From the NCBI GenBank assembly GCA_030762935.1, contig CM060884.1:74536696-74600695 (forward strand): a stretch of 64,000 nucleotides of DNA, read 5' to 3'. The position numbers and the translations under genes are program-made. This stretch comes from Hymenopus coronatus (lineage: Eukaryota > Arthropoda > Insecta > Mantodea > Hymenopodidae). This document shows, one piece after another, positions 44,206 to 56,700 of the stretch (the stretch's first letter is position 1; each line of letters begins with the position of its first letter). The notes beneath the pieces were generated by a model that was not told the DNA's origin, searched no databases, and saw only the letters and a program-made list of their open reading frames with translations.

Positions 44206-45110
44206 TATTTTTTTGTAGCTTAAAGTCCTTTAACCTGGTTGGTCATCCCGGACGATGAATGAAATTGATGAAATAATGCTCAAATGATCTCGAGGCACAT
44301 GGAGCTTAAAGTTACTCAACATTCGTCTTCTCAGGATAAAAGAAATCCGAAGAAATCTGATGTGTTCCATTCACATGACTTTCTCTACATCTCTGTAACA
44401 AATTATTGTTAAAAAGCTTATGCTTCTATTTACTTCATGCTAATCAAGAAAAAATTAGCAAAAATAGTCTTATATAACATAAAGTGTGTGTTTTACCGTG
44501 GTCTACATTTTTTGTGTGGTAAGTTTTTGTCCATCTCTTACGGTTTAGCGGTTATGCGAAAATTCCGTAAAATTTATCCAGAATAAAGAAGTCATCAGAG
44601 GCTATTCTTATTAAATTCAAGATATACTTTTTATTTGTCATGTAAATATCTTTAATATATATTATTTTAATCAAAATCGTTAGAGCCATTTTTAAGAAGA
44701 TCAAAATGTTCGATAAAAATTCCATGTAAATGCATTTGGGGTGGGGGATTTTTTTAAAAATCTTCGTGTCGCATCCTTGGAAGATACGAAACTTAAATAC
44801 CAAGTTTGGTACTCAACGGTCTTTTCGTTTTTGAGCTATGCTGAACAGACACACAGACAGACAGACAGACAGAGACACACACATACACACACAACGGACC
44901 TTTTTGTAAAAATGCCTTTTTAGTATTCAGGGGGTCTTAAAACATGTATTTCCGGTGAAACCTCGGTATCAAATTTTGGGTGGAATACAATAGTTGCTCT
45001 ATACACTACGTGTAGAGAAACCTTATCCGGGTAGCTCCTAAGCCAGATTGCAACTCACGTCCTGTTGAATCTGAGACGGGCACGCTACCACCACACGACC
45101 AGGTGCTGAT
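44206..45110 (-). repeat. SINE family S3, split by an R1 copy
   Basis: T-run and gtcctttaacctggttggtc to aaatccgaagaaat (44356), then R1 inserted on the minus strand, then cttatccgggtagctcc to the tRNA-like head (gggcacgctaccaccacacg, 45075-45100). On the minus strand the head has a fair A box (gtggtggtagcgtgc). Confidence 0.8.
44357..45022 (-). mobile_element. R1 element inserted in SINE S3
   Basis: Because the SINE sequence is known from 8818-9038, the ends are fixed to a few bases: SINE gaagaaat, R1 ctgatgtgttccattcacat ... ctacgtgtagagaaa, SINE cttatccggg. There is no clear target duplication, at most aaatc/aaacc. The copy has lost about 220 bp of its 3' half. Confidence 0.8.
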
Positions 45111-45854
45111 TGCATTTAACCCAAACATTCCACGGACACCGATATTTCACCAGAAATACAAAATTTAAGGTCCCGGTATCAAACAAACTAATTTTTAATA
45201 AAAATACCTATGTGTGTGTGTCCGTGTGTCCGTGTGTCCGTGTGTCCGTGTGTTCGTGAACATGATAACTCAAAAATGAAAAGTCGGTAAAATAGCAAAC
45301 TTGGAATTTAAGTTTAGTATCTTATAGGAATATTACACAAAGATTTTTAGGAAAACCTCCCCCTCCCAAAACCACACTTTACATGGAAAAAAAATTTGAT
45401 TTTCTCAAAAATTACTAACTAATTTGATTAAAACACGGTATACTAAAGACATTTACACGACAAATATAATGTATATCTTGAATTCTCTGGGAATAGCCTT
45501 TGAAGACATTTATATTCTGAATGAATTTTGCTGAATTTTTTGTAGCTGGTAACCCGTAAGAGTTAGGTAGAAACTTACTACACAAAAAATGTAGATCATG
45601 TTAAAACACACACTTTATTTCATATTGTTTTTTCTTGCAATTGATCACTTCTGAGATATGCCTTGTCATTTGTTACTTAAACTTTTCTCATACGGAAAGT
45701 TACAAACTCCTGGTCTTGCATAGAAACGGATTTTAGCCACATGGCAACCAGCTTGTAAAAGATTTGACAATCACTTTATCCTAGTGTATTCCCTTACTTC
45801 CCTTCTACTTACAAGGAATTAAGTATTTAGACAATTTCGGATAATATTTTATAT

Positions 45855-46245
45855 TAGTGTGTGTGTGTGTGTTTTATATTCAAATTAAGCTGATGTATAT
45901 TTTGACATGCACGAATGTGTCAAATGAATTTTTTAGTATTTAGCAATGACACAAGGTCTGTAAAGCCTGATCCTTTGATATTTTACACTCTAGTACATAA
46001 TTGTAAATTTGTGCACTGTAAATTCTATCACATATTTGTATTGTAATTTGTTCACATTCAGGCTTCAAAACAAATTATGTGATTATATGTCTATTCTACT
46101 GTTTTGGTAACCCGTGCTTTTAGCACTTAAGGTTGTTTTTTTTCGAAGTCTATAAACATATGTATACATGTATACCTTGACAAGTTCTATGTTCAGTGAC
46201 TTCCTGGTCTAAACGAACCTACAGAATGCTCTCTAATCTAATATA
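45855..46245. mobile_element. Unknown insertion inside R1
   Basis: About 390 bp absent from other R1 copies, between ataatattttatatta and aatctaatataatctcgatt. It starts with a (TG)n run; no coding frame or TIR seen. Confidence 0.4.
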
Positions 46246-46345
46246 ATCTCGATTATCATAATGAAGATAGAAAAATGTGCTTTTTAACAACAATTTGTTA
46301 CAGGAAATTAGAGAAACTCATGTGAATGGAATTCATCAGATTTCT

Positions 46346-46854
46346 TACATTCCTTCTCCTTTAAAAGTTTTGAAATATAATATTTTGTAATGACGATAAT
46401 GAAAAGTCAGATATAAAAGGCAAGCTTCGATACAGTACTAGAATATATAATTGAAACTTGAGCTCTTGTTAAAACATAGTTGAAAACGAACTTTATACGG
46501 AAATACTAAAAAGGAAACAGCATAATTATAACTTCCAGAATTTCAGTGGAACTATCAAAGCTGTAAAGGAAAGAAGAAAAATAGAATTTCAGGGGAGAAT
46601 ATAAATAAAAGAGAAAATGGGCAGGGAGTAGAAATAAAGGAGGTAATATGCCGCGAGAGAAGGAATATAAAATGACGCCTGAAATTAAAAGTTTCAGGAG
46701 CTGCAATGAGAAAAGAGGCTTCTATTTCTCTTATAAAACTGCTTCCCTTCTTCTGAAGTTGCCATGTAATCGTCCTTAAGTAGTCGTTATAAGAGGCTTT
46801 AGATTAAGTGTGTGATTAGACGAGATATAATCTCTCTTAAATGTTAATAACTGA
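46346..46854. other. No gene seen
   Basis: Purine-rich AT spacer (46500-46740). The minus-strand frame 46506-46706 has no domain. Confidence 0.35.
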
Positions 46855-47775
46855 GCCACTCACATGACTTTCTCCACCACTAAAGATTGTTATTTCTCTA
46901 GTCCCGTATGTACAATGCACACAGAAGTATTGTATTCCACCCAACAATTCAATGTCCAGATTTCACCGAAAATACATGTTTCAGGACACCTTAAGTGCAA
47001 AAAAGCATTTTCAGAAACAGGTCCGTGTGTGTGTAAGTGGGGGGGGGGTCTGTGGACAGCATAGCTCAAAAACGGAAAGACGGGTAAAAATCAAACTTGG
47101 CATTTAAGTTTTTTATCTTCCAAGGATGCGACACGAAGATTTTCAAGAAAATCCCCCACCCGTAACTACCCTTTACATGGGAAAATTTTCGAAAATTTTG
47201 TTTTTCTTAAAATGGCTCTAACAATTTGGATTAAAATACCATATATTGAAGCCATTTATATCACAAATATAATGAACATCTTGAATTTTCTGGGAATAGC
47301 TTCCAAAGACTTTTAGAAGCTATTTAATGAATTTTACTTAATTTGGTATAACTAGTAAACCGTAACAGATAGACAAAAACTTACAGCACAAAAAATGTCG
47401 ATCTTTTTAAAATGCACAAATTAGGTCATATATACATATATATATATATTTTTTTTCATGGAGCTTACCGTTTTCGAGATATCCCTTATTTCCTTCAATT
47501 GTGAAGTATTTACACTTTTCTCAAACGGAAATGTCCGTTTTTCTTTTGTTCTACTCCTGGCCAAGCAAAGAAAAGATTTGCAATGACAATTGCATAACGA
47601 CAGCTTTTAAAACATTTGACCATCACTTTGGCATAGCACATTCCTTTAGTTGCCTTCTGCTTATAAGCAACTAACTAATAAGAACATTTTGCTAACGCTT
47701 ATCTGGATTAACATGGTGTTCTAAGAAGCTTGTAGAGTAACTAGAGAAAGTCTTGTGAGTTTAACACATCAGACA
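46855..47775 (+). mobile_element. R1 element with a small inverted 3' scrap in front
   Basis: 46855-46888 (cactcacatgactttctcca) is an inverted R1 3' end. From 46889 (ttatttctctagtcccgtatg) a plus-strand copy runs to agtcttgtgagtttaacaca. G-run at 47039-47048 in place of the usual TG run. Confidence 0.75.
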
Positions 47776-48055
47776 GTTTTTGGTTAAATTAACTTTCAGA
47801 CTACAATATAGAACTAAACTCTTATTAAGGATTACTCTCATCTGTTCAATAATAGTCAAAGAGTGACTCTTTTACCACAGAATGGAGCTAATTGGATTCT
47901 TAATGGACTCCTTGGCCCAAATTCTGAAAATAGAGTATTTTATAAATATACACACATACATTATATGTAATATTCTATCCAATGTTAAATTTGGAATTAT
48001 CGCTGCATATTATCACAGAGAAAGTAAAGGTCCGGAGAACTCTATACGTTATTTT

Positions 48056-48934
48056 TTACTTTCTCTATATGTACTCTGTGCATAGTGTATAGAGGAGGTA
48101 TTGCACTCCACCATAAAATTCGATACCGATATTTCACCGGAAATATATGTTTTAGGGTCCGCTGTATACAAAAAAAAGACATTTTCAGAATAAGGTCCGT
48201 GTGTGTGTGTGTGTCCGTGTGTACGTGTGTCTGTGAACATGATAACTCAAAAACGAAAACATGATAAAATACCAAACATTGGTATATAAGTTTGGTGTCT
48301 TCCAGGGATGCGACACGAAGATTTTGAGAAAAATCCCCCCGCACCAAACTACCCTTCATATGGAACCTTTTTCGAAAATTTTGATTTTCTTAAAAACAAC
48401 TCTAACGATTTTGATTAAAATATCGTCTATTAAAGATATTTACCTGACAAATAAAATGTATATCTTTAATTTTCAGGGAATAGTCTTTAAAGACTGCTTT
48501 ATTCAGGATGAATTTTACGGAATTTTGCGTAACTGCTAAACCGTAAGAGATGGACAAAACTTTACTGCACGAAAAATGTAGAGCACGTTAAAACACACAA
48601 TTTATGTTATATATATTTTTTCGTGGAGCTGATCGTTTTTGAAATATTCCTTGTTTTTGGTTTCAGCTTAGAAAAACTTAACATTTATCATAAAGAAATT
48701 TGTCAACTCCTGTCCATACAAATAAAAGAACTCCATTCCCATAGTAACCAGCTTTTGAATATCACTTTAACCTATGTTATTACCTTATTTCGCTTTTTCT
48801 TACAATGAAGAAAGTAATAACACTATTTCTGCTAATTTTTTCTCGATTAGCATGAAGTAAATAGAAGCATAAGCTTTTTGACAATAATTTGTTGCTGAGA
48901 TGTAGAGAAAGTCATGTGAATGCAACACTTCATA
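48056..48934 (+). mobile_element. R1 element, full length
   Basis: Good copy from ttactttctctatatgtact to gtcatgtgaatgcaacac. 48016-48028 (cagagaaagtaaag) is a scrap of another, inverted, 5' end. Confidence 0.85.
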
Positions 48935-48941
48935 TGTTTAC

Positions 48942-49590
48942 TTTCCCTACACATATTATATACACTGTATAGAGAAGGTATTATATTTTACCCAAAAATT
49001 ACTTGCTGAGATTTCACCGGAAATATATGTTTTGGGACCCCTTGAATCCAAAAAAAGCATTTAGCAAAATAATCGTGCGTGTGTCTGTGTGTATGTGTGT
49101 GTGTGTGTGTCTCTAGGCAGCCTCAAAAACGAAAAGACCGTTTAATATCAAATTTGGAATTTTATTTTGGTATCTTCCAAGGATGCGGCACAAATCTTTT
49201 CGAGAAAATGTCCTCACTCCAAACTACCGTTTACATGGAAGATTTTTCGAAAATATTGACTTTCTCCAATACCAAAATACCAAGCTTGTGATGTGATGGT
49301 TTTGAGGAAAATATTGACTTTCTCCAATACCAAAATACCAAACTTGTGATGTGTTGGTTTTCAGGAAAATATTGACTTTCTCCAATACCAAAATACCAAA
49401 CTTGTGATGTGATGGTTTTCAGGAAAATCCCCACAGTTCAAACTACCCTTTACATGAAACAAATTTTGAACATTTTAGTTTTCTCAGAAATGGCCCTAAC
49501 GAGTTTGATTAAAACAGCTTATATTACAGATAAATGCATGAGAAATAAAATGTATCGTGACTTTTCTGGGAGTTGCCACTTACGACTCCA
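48942..49590 (+). mobile_element. R1 element, 3'-truncated, with internal triplication
   Basis: Starts eight bases after the previous copy ends (ttactttccctacacatatt). Contains three 58-bp units at 49250-49423. Breaks off after tggccctaacgagtttgatt and gacttttctgggagttgcc. Confidence 0.75.
49250..49423 (+). repeat. 58-bp triplication inside R1
   Basis: Units start at 49250, 49308 and 49366 with aaaatattgactttctccaa and end ggttttcagg or ggttttgagg. Not present in other R1 copies. Confidence 0.9.
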
Positions 49591-49704
49591 AGTAAAAACT
49601 GAGGCTTCAATATATTTTATCTACTTCCGTTTTAAAATCCGGCCATTAATTGATATTTTTCTATTGCAAAAACTTCTCTATAAAGTATATACCAAGCCGA
49701 TATG

Positions 49705-50407
49705 TATTTTTGTTGCTATGTGATTGAAGTTCCTTTGTTTGTATGGACAGGAGTTGAGAAATTCCTGTATCAGAAAAGTATATATAAGTATTTTAAAGCT
49801 GAAACCAATAACAGGGTCAATCTTGAAGACGGTCGAATCCATGAAAAAATGCATACAACATAAATTGTATGTTTTAACCAAATCTATACCTTTTGTTAGG
49901 TAAGTTTTCATCTATTTCTTTTAGTTTAGCAGTTAAGCAGCATTCGGAAAAAATCATCCAGAATAAAGATGTCTTCAGAGGCTATTCTCATAAAATTTAA
50001 GATGTTCATTTTGTCATATAAATATCTTAAATATAAGAGATTTTAATTAAAATCATTAGAGCCATTTTTAAGAAAATCAAATTTTTCGCAAAAAGTTCCA
50101 CGTAAAGGGTAATTTGCGGTGGGGGGATTTTTCTCAAAATCTTCATGTCGCATCCCTGGAAGATACTAAACATAAATACCAGGTTTGGTATTTTAGCTAC
50201 CATTCGTTTTTGAGTTATCGTGTTCAACAGACACACGGACACACACACACACACACACACGGACCTTTTCCTGAAAATGCTTTTTATGGATACAGGGGGT
50301 CCTAAAACATATATTTCCGGTGAAATCTCGACATCGAATTTTTGGATGGAATGCAATACTTCTCTATCCCTATGTACATTGTACATACGGGGCTAGAGAA
50401 AGTAAAA
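49705..50407 (-). mobile_element. R1 element, 3'-truncated
   Basis: Starts in the 3' third (gttgctatgtgattgaagtt) and ends with the 5' variant ctatgtacattgtacatacg. CA run at 50236-50260. Confidence 0.8.
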
Positions 50408-50934
50408 ATAACAGAACTAGGATTTGTCATAAAAGTTTGCAGACAGAAAGTTTTCAATACAAAAAACTTAAACTGTTTTCATTAATTGAGAGGGAAATTA
50501 AGCGCACTGATACTATCTGTGGAGTAAGTAACAAGACTTGAGGTTTTCGAGGAATTAATATTATTATTATTTGGTAAAGTTAATTGGAAAGCTAGGGTCA
50601 GAGGTTAATCATTGTTCTCGAGAAGCGATTGTGGTTAGGCGAAGGAACTGCAGTTGCTAGTCATTACCTGGCTAGAACCCACCTTCTCTGTCTCCCCTTG
50701 CACCAAGCGTATTCCTTTTATGTTCCTGCCACATGAAACCACCATCTTTAATACTTCTGGACACATTCCCAAGAACTTCTGCTTCTGCCCAAACTAAAAG
50801 GTTACATTCGCCTACTTCGGAATAGCTGTCATTTCTCCATCATAGTAAAATTCGTTAGGGAATCAGTAAAACATATGATTTAGATAGTTGACTACGTCTT
50901 CTACCAGATGTCAGTAGTGTTAAAAGTAGAAAAC
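50408..50934. other. No gene seen
   Basis: Unrecognised; short ATT run near 50563. Confidence 0.35.
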
Positions 50935-51647
50935 ATCTTATGTGAACCATTCACATGACTTTCTCCATATCCCTGCAACAAATAATTTTTAGAAAGCTTA
51001 TAATTCTATTTACTTTATGCTAATCAGATAAAAAATTAGCAGAAAAAGTCTTATTTCTCGCATCCTTGTAAGTAGAAGCGAAATTAGGTACAACCGTAGG
51101 TTAAAGTGATAGTCAAAAGCTGATTGCTATGTCAATGAAGTTTTTTTGTTTATATGGATAGGAGTTGACAAGTTCCAGTATGACAAAAGTATACGTTTTT
51201 CATAGCAGAAACCAAAAATAAGGAATGTCACAAAAACGACGAACTCCACGAAAAAAATGTATATAACATAAATTGTGTGTTTTAATGTGCTACACATTTT
51301 CTGTGTAGTAAGTTTTTGTCCATCTCTTACGGTTTAGCAGTTATTCAAAATTTAGTAAAATTCATCCAGAATAAACTACTCTTCACAGGCTATTCCCAGA
51401 AAATTCAAGATATACATTTCATTTGGCAGGTAAATATGTTTAATATCCGAAATTTTAATCAAAATCGTTAGAGCCACTTTTGAGAAAATCAAAATTTTCG
51501 AAAAAAGTTACATGTAAAGGGTAGTTGGGGGTGGGGGGATTTTTCTCAAAATTTTCGTGTCGCATCCCTGGAAGATACTAAAATTAAATACCAAGTTTGA
51601 TATTTTACCTACTTGTCGTTTTTGAGTTATCGTGTTCACAGACACAC

Positions 51648-51704
<57 letters not shown>

Positions 51705-51840
51705 CTTTTTGTGAAAATGCTTTTTTTGGATATTGGGGACCCTAAAACATATATTTCCGGTGAAATCTCGGTATCGAATTTTTAGTGGAGTGCAATACCT
51801 TCTCTATAGACTATGTACATAGTGAGTATGGAGAAAGTAA
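50935..51840 (-). mobile_element. R1 element, full length, with long CA run
   Basis: From tcttatgtgaaccattcaca to gtatggagaaagtaa. The CA microsatellite has grown to about 26 repeats (51650-51701), the longest in the window; most R1 copies have 3-10. Confidence 0.85.
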
Positions 51841-52386
51841 AATGTGTACAACATAAATTGTGTGTTTTAATGTGATCTACACTTTTGGGTGGTAAGTTTT
51901 TGTCTATCTCTTATGGTTTAGCAGTTATACAAAATTCCGGAAATTTCACTCTGAAAAAAGTAGTCTTCAGAGGCTATTCCCAGAAAATTCAAAATATACA
52001 TTTTATTTGCCGAGTAAATATCTTTAATATACGAAATTTTAATCAAAATCGTTACAGCCATTTTTTAGAAAATCAAAATCTTCGAAAAAAGTTCCATGTA
52101 AGGGGTAGTTTGAGGTGCGGAATTTTCTCAACATCTGCGTGTCGTATCCCTGGAATATTCTAAACTTAAATACCAAGTTTGGTGTTTTACCGACTTTTCG
52201 TTTTTGAGTTATCGTGTTCACGGACACACGGACACTCACACACACGCACCTTTCTTTGAAAATACTTTTTTTAGATAAAGGGGACCCTAAAACATATATT
52301 TCCGGTGAAATCTCGATATTGAAATTTTTGGTGGAGTGCTGTACCTTCTCTATACACTGTGTACATAGTTCGTATAGAGAAAGTAA
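51841..52386 (-). mobile_element. R1 5' two-thirds
   Basis: Begins at aatgtgtacaacataaattg, the A-run position inside R1, directly where the previous copy ends, and runs to tcgtatagagaaagtaaac. Confidence 0.8.
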
Positions 52387-52812
52387 ACACTATCACTCAG
52401 TGTTATAAAATTATGTAGCCAACTTTGGTTTAATTGTCCACGGCCTCATTCAAGTAGGCTGACAGCTCGTATCGATCCATAAAATGGCGGAAGATTTCAA
52501 TGTCATAAACATGGAATATGATGAAATTATGCAAGCAGCGGAGAGACCAAACTACAACTGCTACACTGCCTCTGTTGAATGGAATGTTTTCGTTCTGTAC
52601 TTGTAAGTCATCATGTTGTCAGCACTGATGCTATGCAAGGCAACAGCTGAATATATTAAGCATGAACTCCGTTAAAAAGGTAAAACTGTCGATGTGTAAT
52701 TATAATATTGAGTACTGTCTCATGTGTGACACACGTGTTGAAATTGTTTCTATTGATGGTGGGTTAACGGCCTCGTGTCGCAAGCTTCCTGATCACAATA
52801 TAAAACATTATT
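52387..52812. other. No gene seen
   Basis: Unrecognised spacer; the frames are short and without domains. Confidence 0.35.
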
Positions 52813-53615
52813 TTTATTTTCTCTACATGGAGCATAGAGAAGATATGGCAATGCAACCAAAAGTTCGAGACCGAGATTTCATCGCAAACACATGTTTTGG
52901 GTCCCCCTGAGTCCAAAAAAAAATCATTTTTGGAAAAAAAGAAGTCCGTGTGTGTGTCTGTGAACAGCATAGCTCAAAAACGAAAACACCGCTGAATACC
53001 AAACTTGGAATTTAAGTTTGGTATCTTATAAGGATGCGGCACGAAGATTTTCAAGAAAACCTCCCCACCCCCAACTACACTTTACATGGAACCTTTTTCG
53101 AAAATTTTGATTTTGACAAACATGGCTGTAACGATTTTGATTAAAATCTCTTATATTTAAAATATTTACATGCAAAATGAAATGTATATCTTGAATTTTC
53201 TGTGAATAGTCTCTGAAGACTACTTTATGGATTTTACGGAATTTTGTATAATTGCTAAACCGTAAGAAATGAACAAAAAAATGTAAAAATATAGAGCACG
53301 TTAAAACACACGATTTAAGTTATATACCTTTTTCTCGTGGAGTTGATCGTTTTTGAGATATTTCTTGTTTTTGGTTTCAGCTTTAAAAAATTTACACTTT
53401 TCTTATACAGGAATCAGACAACTCCTGTCCATACAAACAAAAAAGCTGCCGTCACATAGCAACCACCTTTTGACTAATACTTTAGCCTATGCTACTCTCT
53501 TATTTCCCGTCTACTTACAAGGAGGCAGGTAATAAGACTATTTCTGCTAATTTTTTTCTCGACTAGCATGGAATTAATAGAAGCATAAGCTTTTTAACAA
53601 TAACTTGTTGATGAT
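52813..53615 (+). mobile_element. R1 element, 3' end missing
   Basis: From ttattttctctacatggagc (the palindrome core is deleted) to acaataacttgttgatg. A T-rich tract follows (53620-53665). Confidence 0.8.
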
Positions 53616-53798
53616 TCTGCTTTTTTTGTTTTATTTCTTTTTGTTTTTTGTTTTTTTTTTCCTTTGATTCAACTTTACAACTAAATCCTACGTCTACGAA
53701 GCCTAGAAAGTGACAGACGATTTGGCATAACTAAACAGTAACGATATTTATCAACAGAAAAGTTTATTTACAAAGTTACAGTACCTACTTTATTCTAT

Positions 53799-54622
53799 TA
53801 CTTTCTCTATACGTACTATGTATATAGTGTATAGAGAAGGTATTGTATTGTACCCAAAAATTCGATACCGAGGTTTCACCGGAAATACATGTTTTGAGTC
53901 CCCTGAATCCAAAAAGAAACATTTTTACAAAGAGATCCGTGTGTGTTTCTGTGTGTCTGTGAACAGCATTGCTGAAAAACGAAAATTCCGTTAAAAACAA
54001 AATTTGGTATTTAGGTTTGGTATCTTCCAAGGATGCCCTACAAAGATTTTCAAAAAAATACCCCCACTCCCTACAGCCCTTTACATGGAACTTTTTCAAA
54101 AATATCGATTTTCTAAAAAATCAATTTAACTATTTTGATTAAAATATCGTATATTACAGATATTTACCTGACAAATAAAACGTATATCTTGAATAGCCTG
54201 TGAAGACTACTTTATTCTGAGTGAATTTTACGGAACTTTGCATATCTGCTAAACCGTAAGAGATGGATAAAACTTACTACACAGAAAATGTGGAGCTCAT
54301 TAAAACACACAAGTTATATTATATACATTTTTTCATGGAGGTGATCGTTTTTAAAATATTCGTTGTTTTTGGTTTCAGCTTTGAAAAACTTATACTTTTC
54401 TCAAACAGGAATTTATAAACTCCTATCCATACAAACAAAGGTGACATAGCAACCAGCTTTTGTCTATTACTTTAACCCATGGTTTCCCTTATTTTGCTTC
54501 TATTTACAAAGTAGCAAGTTTTAAAAGCATTTCTGCTAATTTTTTCTCGACTAGCATGAAGTAAATAGAAGCATAAGCTTTTTAACAACAATTTGTTACA
54601 AAGATGTAGTGAAAGTCATGTG
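53799..54622 (+). mobile_element. R1 element, full length
   Basis: From ttactttctctatacgtact to gtgaaagtcatgtgacc; only the last 15 bp are lost, where the sequence runs into 54628. Confidence 0.85.
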
Positions 54623-54627
54623 ACCTT

Positions 54628-54900
54628 TTTTCAACGTAATCGTCACATTCATCAAGGTATTTACTGTCGCGTGGTTTCAGTTTTTCTGAGGCAAGATGTC
54701 ACTGTCACTTTGGGGTCTTCATGGCGCGGAAATTTTTTCTATTCAAAAAGTCATGTAAGCTGTCCGAAATGAAACCCCGGTTTTTCTGTGTACTTTTATC
54801 AACATTTGCTTTCAACTATCCATAACGATTGATGAACGGTCTTTATCGTACACACTGTTATGTTCTTACTTGATTACTCGTAAATTGTGCCTCATTTCCT
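54628..54900 (-). pseudogene. Possible Tc1/mariner-like 3' remnant
   Basis: On the minus strand the stretch ends with KYLDECDDYVEK, like the terminal RYDKCLN..GDYVEK of mariner transposases. The sequence before it shows no clear catalytic motifs. No TIR found. Weak call. Confidence 0.3.
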
Positions 54901-55244
54901 CACTGAAGATTCGTTCATTGCATTATCACAATACACTTGCGGTATCTGTCTATAAAATTGGATTAGTCCAACTTTCAAAAAAAGCGAATAAGTTTTAGGC
55001 GGTAGAAAAGTATAACATTTTTATTGAAAACCGGTACAACATGACTATAAATTGCTTGAAAACGTGGAAATTACGTTGAGAAATAGAGTACGGTACTGAA
55101 AGATTGTAAATACAGTTTTGTGTTGATAGCTTTCTTTTGTTTAGCTATACCAACTCTCTGTCGCTTTCTGGATGCCATTCGAACCTTTCTGCCATACATA
55201 CTCTAACTGCTGTGCAAATTAACTATTTTTATTTCTTATCTACA
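54901..55244. other. No gene seen
   Basis: AT-rich, unrecognised. Confidence 0.35.
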
Positions 55245-56700
55245 GCATGCTGATTTAGATAAACATTAGCAGAATTAGTCTTATTACTTATTTCCCTGTA
55301 AGGAGAAGGGAAATCATGGGATACACTTTACCAAACCTTTAAAAAGTTGGTCTCTATGTCAAACATTTGAAATTCTGTTTTGTTTTGCATTGGTGACTGG
55401 CGATTATCTCTTTTGACAAACGATTTAGGTATTTAAACATTGAAAAGAATCACAAGGAATAAATAGCGAATGGTTAACTTGAGGGGAAAAATCTGATGTG
55501 TTCCATTCACATGACTTTCTCTATATCTCTGTAACAAATTATTGTTAATAAGCTTATTCTTTAATTTACTTCATGCTAGTCGAGAAAAATTATTTCTTGC
55601 TTTATTGTAAGTAGAAGTGAAATAAGAGAGTACCATAGGTTAAAGTGAAAGTCAAAAGCTGGTTGCTATGTGGCTGATGTTCCTTTGTTTGTATGTACAG
55701 GAGTTCGCAAATTCCTGTATGAGAACAGTATAAGTTTTCAAAGCTGAAAACAAAAACAAGGAATATCTCAAAAACGACCAACTCCAAGAAAAAAATGTAT
55801 ATAAATTGTGTGTTTTAATGTGCTCTACATTTTTTGTGTGTTGTGTTTTTATCCATCTCTTACGGTTTAATAATTATGCAAAATTCATCCAGAATAAAGT
55901 AGTCTTCAGAGGCTATTCCCAGAAAATTCAGGATATATACTTTATTTGGCAGGTAAATATTTTTAATATACGATTTTTAATCAAAATCATTACAGCCATT
56001 TTTCATAAAATCTAAATTTTCGAAAATGTTCCACGAAAAAAGTTAGTTGAGAGTGGGGAAATTTTCTTGAAAATCTTCGTGTCGCATCCTTGAAAGATAC
56101 CAAACCTAAATACCAAGTTTGGTTTATAATGGACTTCTCGTTTTTGAGCTATGCTGTCCAAAGACACACACACACACAAACACACACATAAACACACACC
56201 ACATACACACAGACAGACAGACACACACACGGACATTTTTCAAAAATGATTTTTTTGGATTTAGGAGGTCTCAAAATATGTATTTGCGGTGAAATCTCGG
56301 TATCGAATTTTTGGGTGCAATATAATACCTTCTCTATACTTTACGTACATAGCACGTATAGAGAAAGTAAAAAGAAATCCAAAATTGTATGTTTAAACGA
56401 GATATACATTTTTGTGGAGTATGTATATGTCGGATTTATACTGCTTATCAGTACAGCAAAATAGAAGTTCAGGATATATATCTTTAATCTATTGTTTTTA
56501 AATAAACTGTTCTATTTCTGTTTTTTCGAAAACAGAAAAATTTGAAAAGTAAACAAATGTACCTTCTAAAATTGTTTTAGATTCAGCGTTCCTCAAAACA
56601 TGTATTTAGGTAACATCGAGGTATAGAATTTTTCGGTGGAATTCAATACCTTCTCCACCTAATGTATAGCTTTTATATATGTGCTAAAGAAAATAAAAGT
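55245..56700 (-). mobile_element. Old R1 element split by a younger R1
   Basis: The outer parts belong to one diverged copy: 55245-55490 is the 3' half (gataaacattagcag to gttaacttgaggggaaaa) and 56380-56700 is the 5' part (aattgtatgtttaaacgaga to gtgctaaagaaaataaaag). The younger copy 55491-56371 sits exactly at the A-run between them. Confidence 0.7.
55491..56371 (-). mobile_element. R1 element, full length, nested in R1
   Basis: Clean copy from atctgatgtgttccattcac to cgtatagagaaagtaaaa. CA/CAGA repeats at 56163-56230. Confidence 0.85.

Larger units (their letters stand above)
44164..46345 (+). mobile_element. R1 element split by two insertions
   Basis: Starts ttactttctctacgtgttct, is cut after gaaggtatt (44205), resumes at tgattgcatttaacccaaac (45112), and runs to gaatggaattcatcag (about 46340). 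The first insertion is SINE S3 (44206-45110). The second, 45855-46245, is an unrecognised AT-rich piece starting with a TG run. The middle carries gtgtccgtgtgtccgtgtg repeats. Confidence 0.75.
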
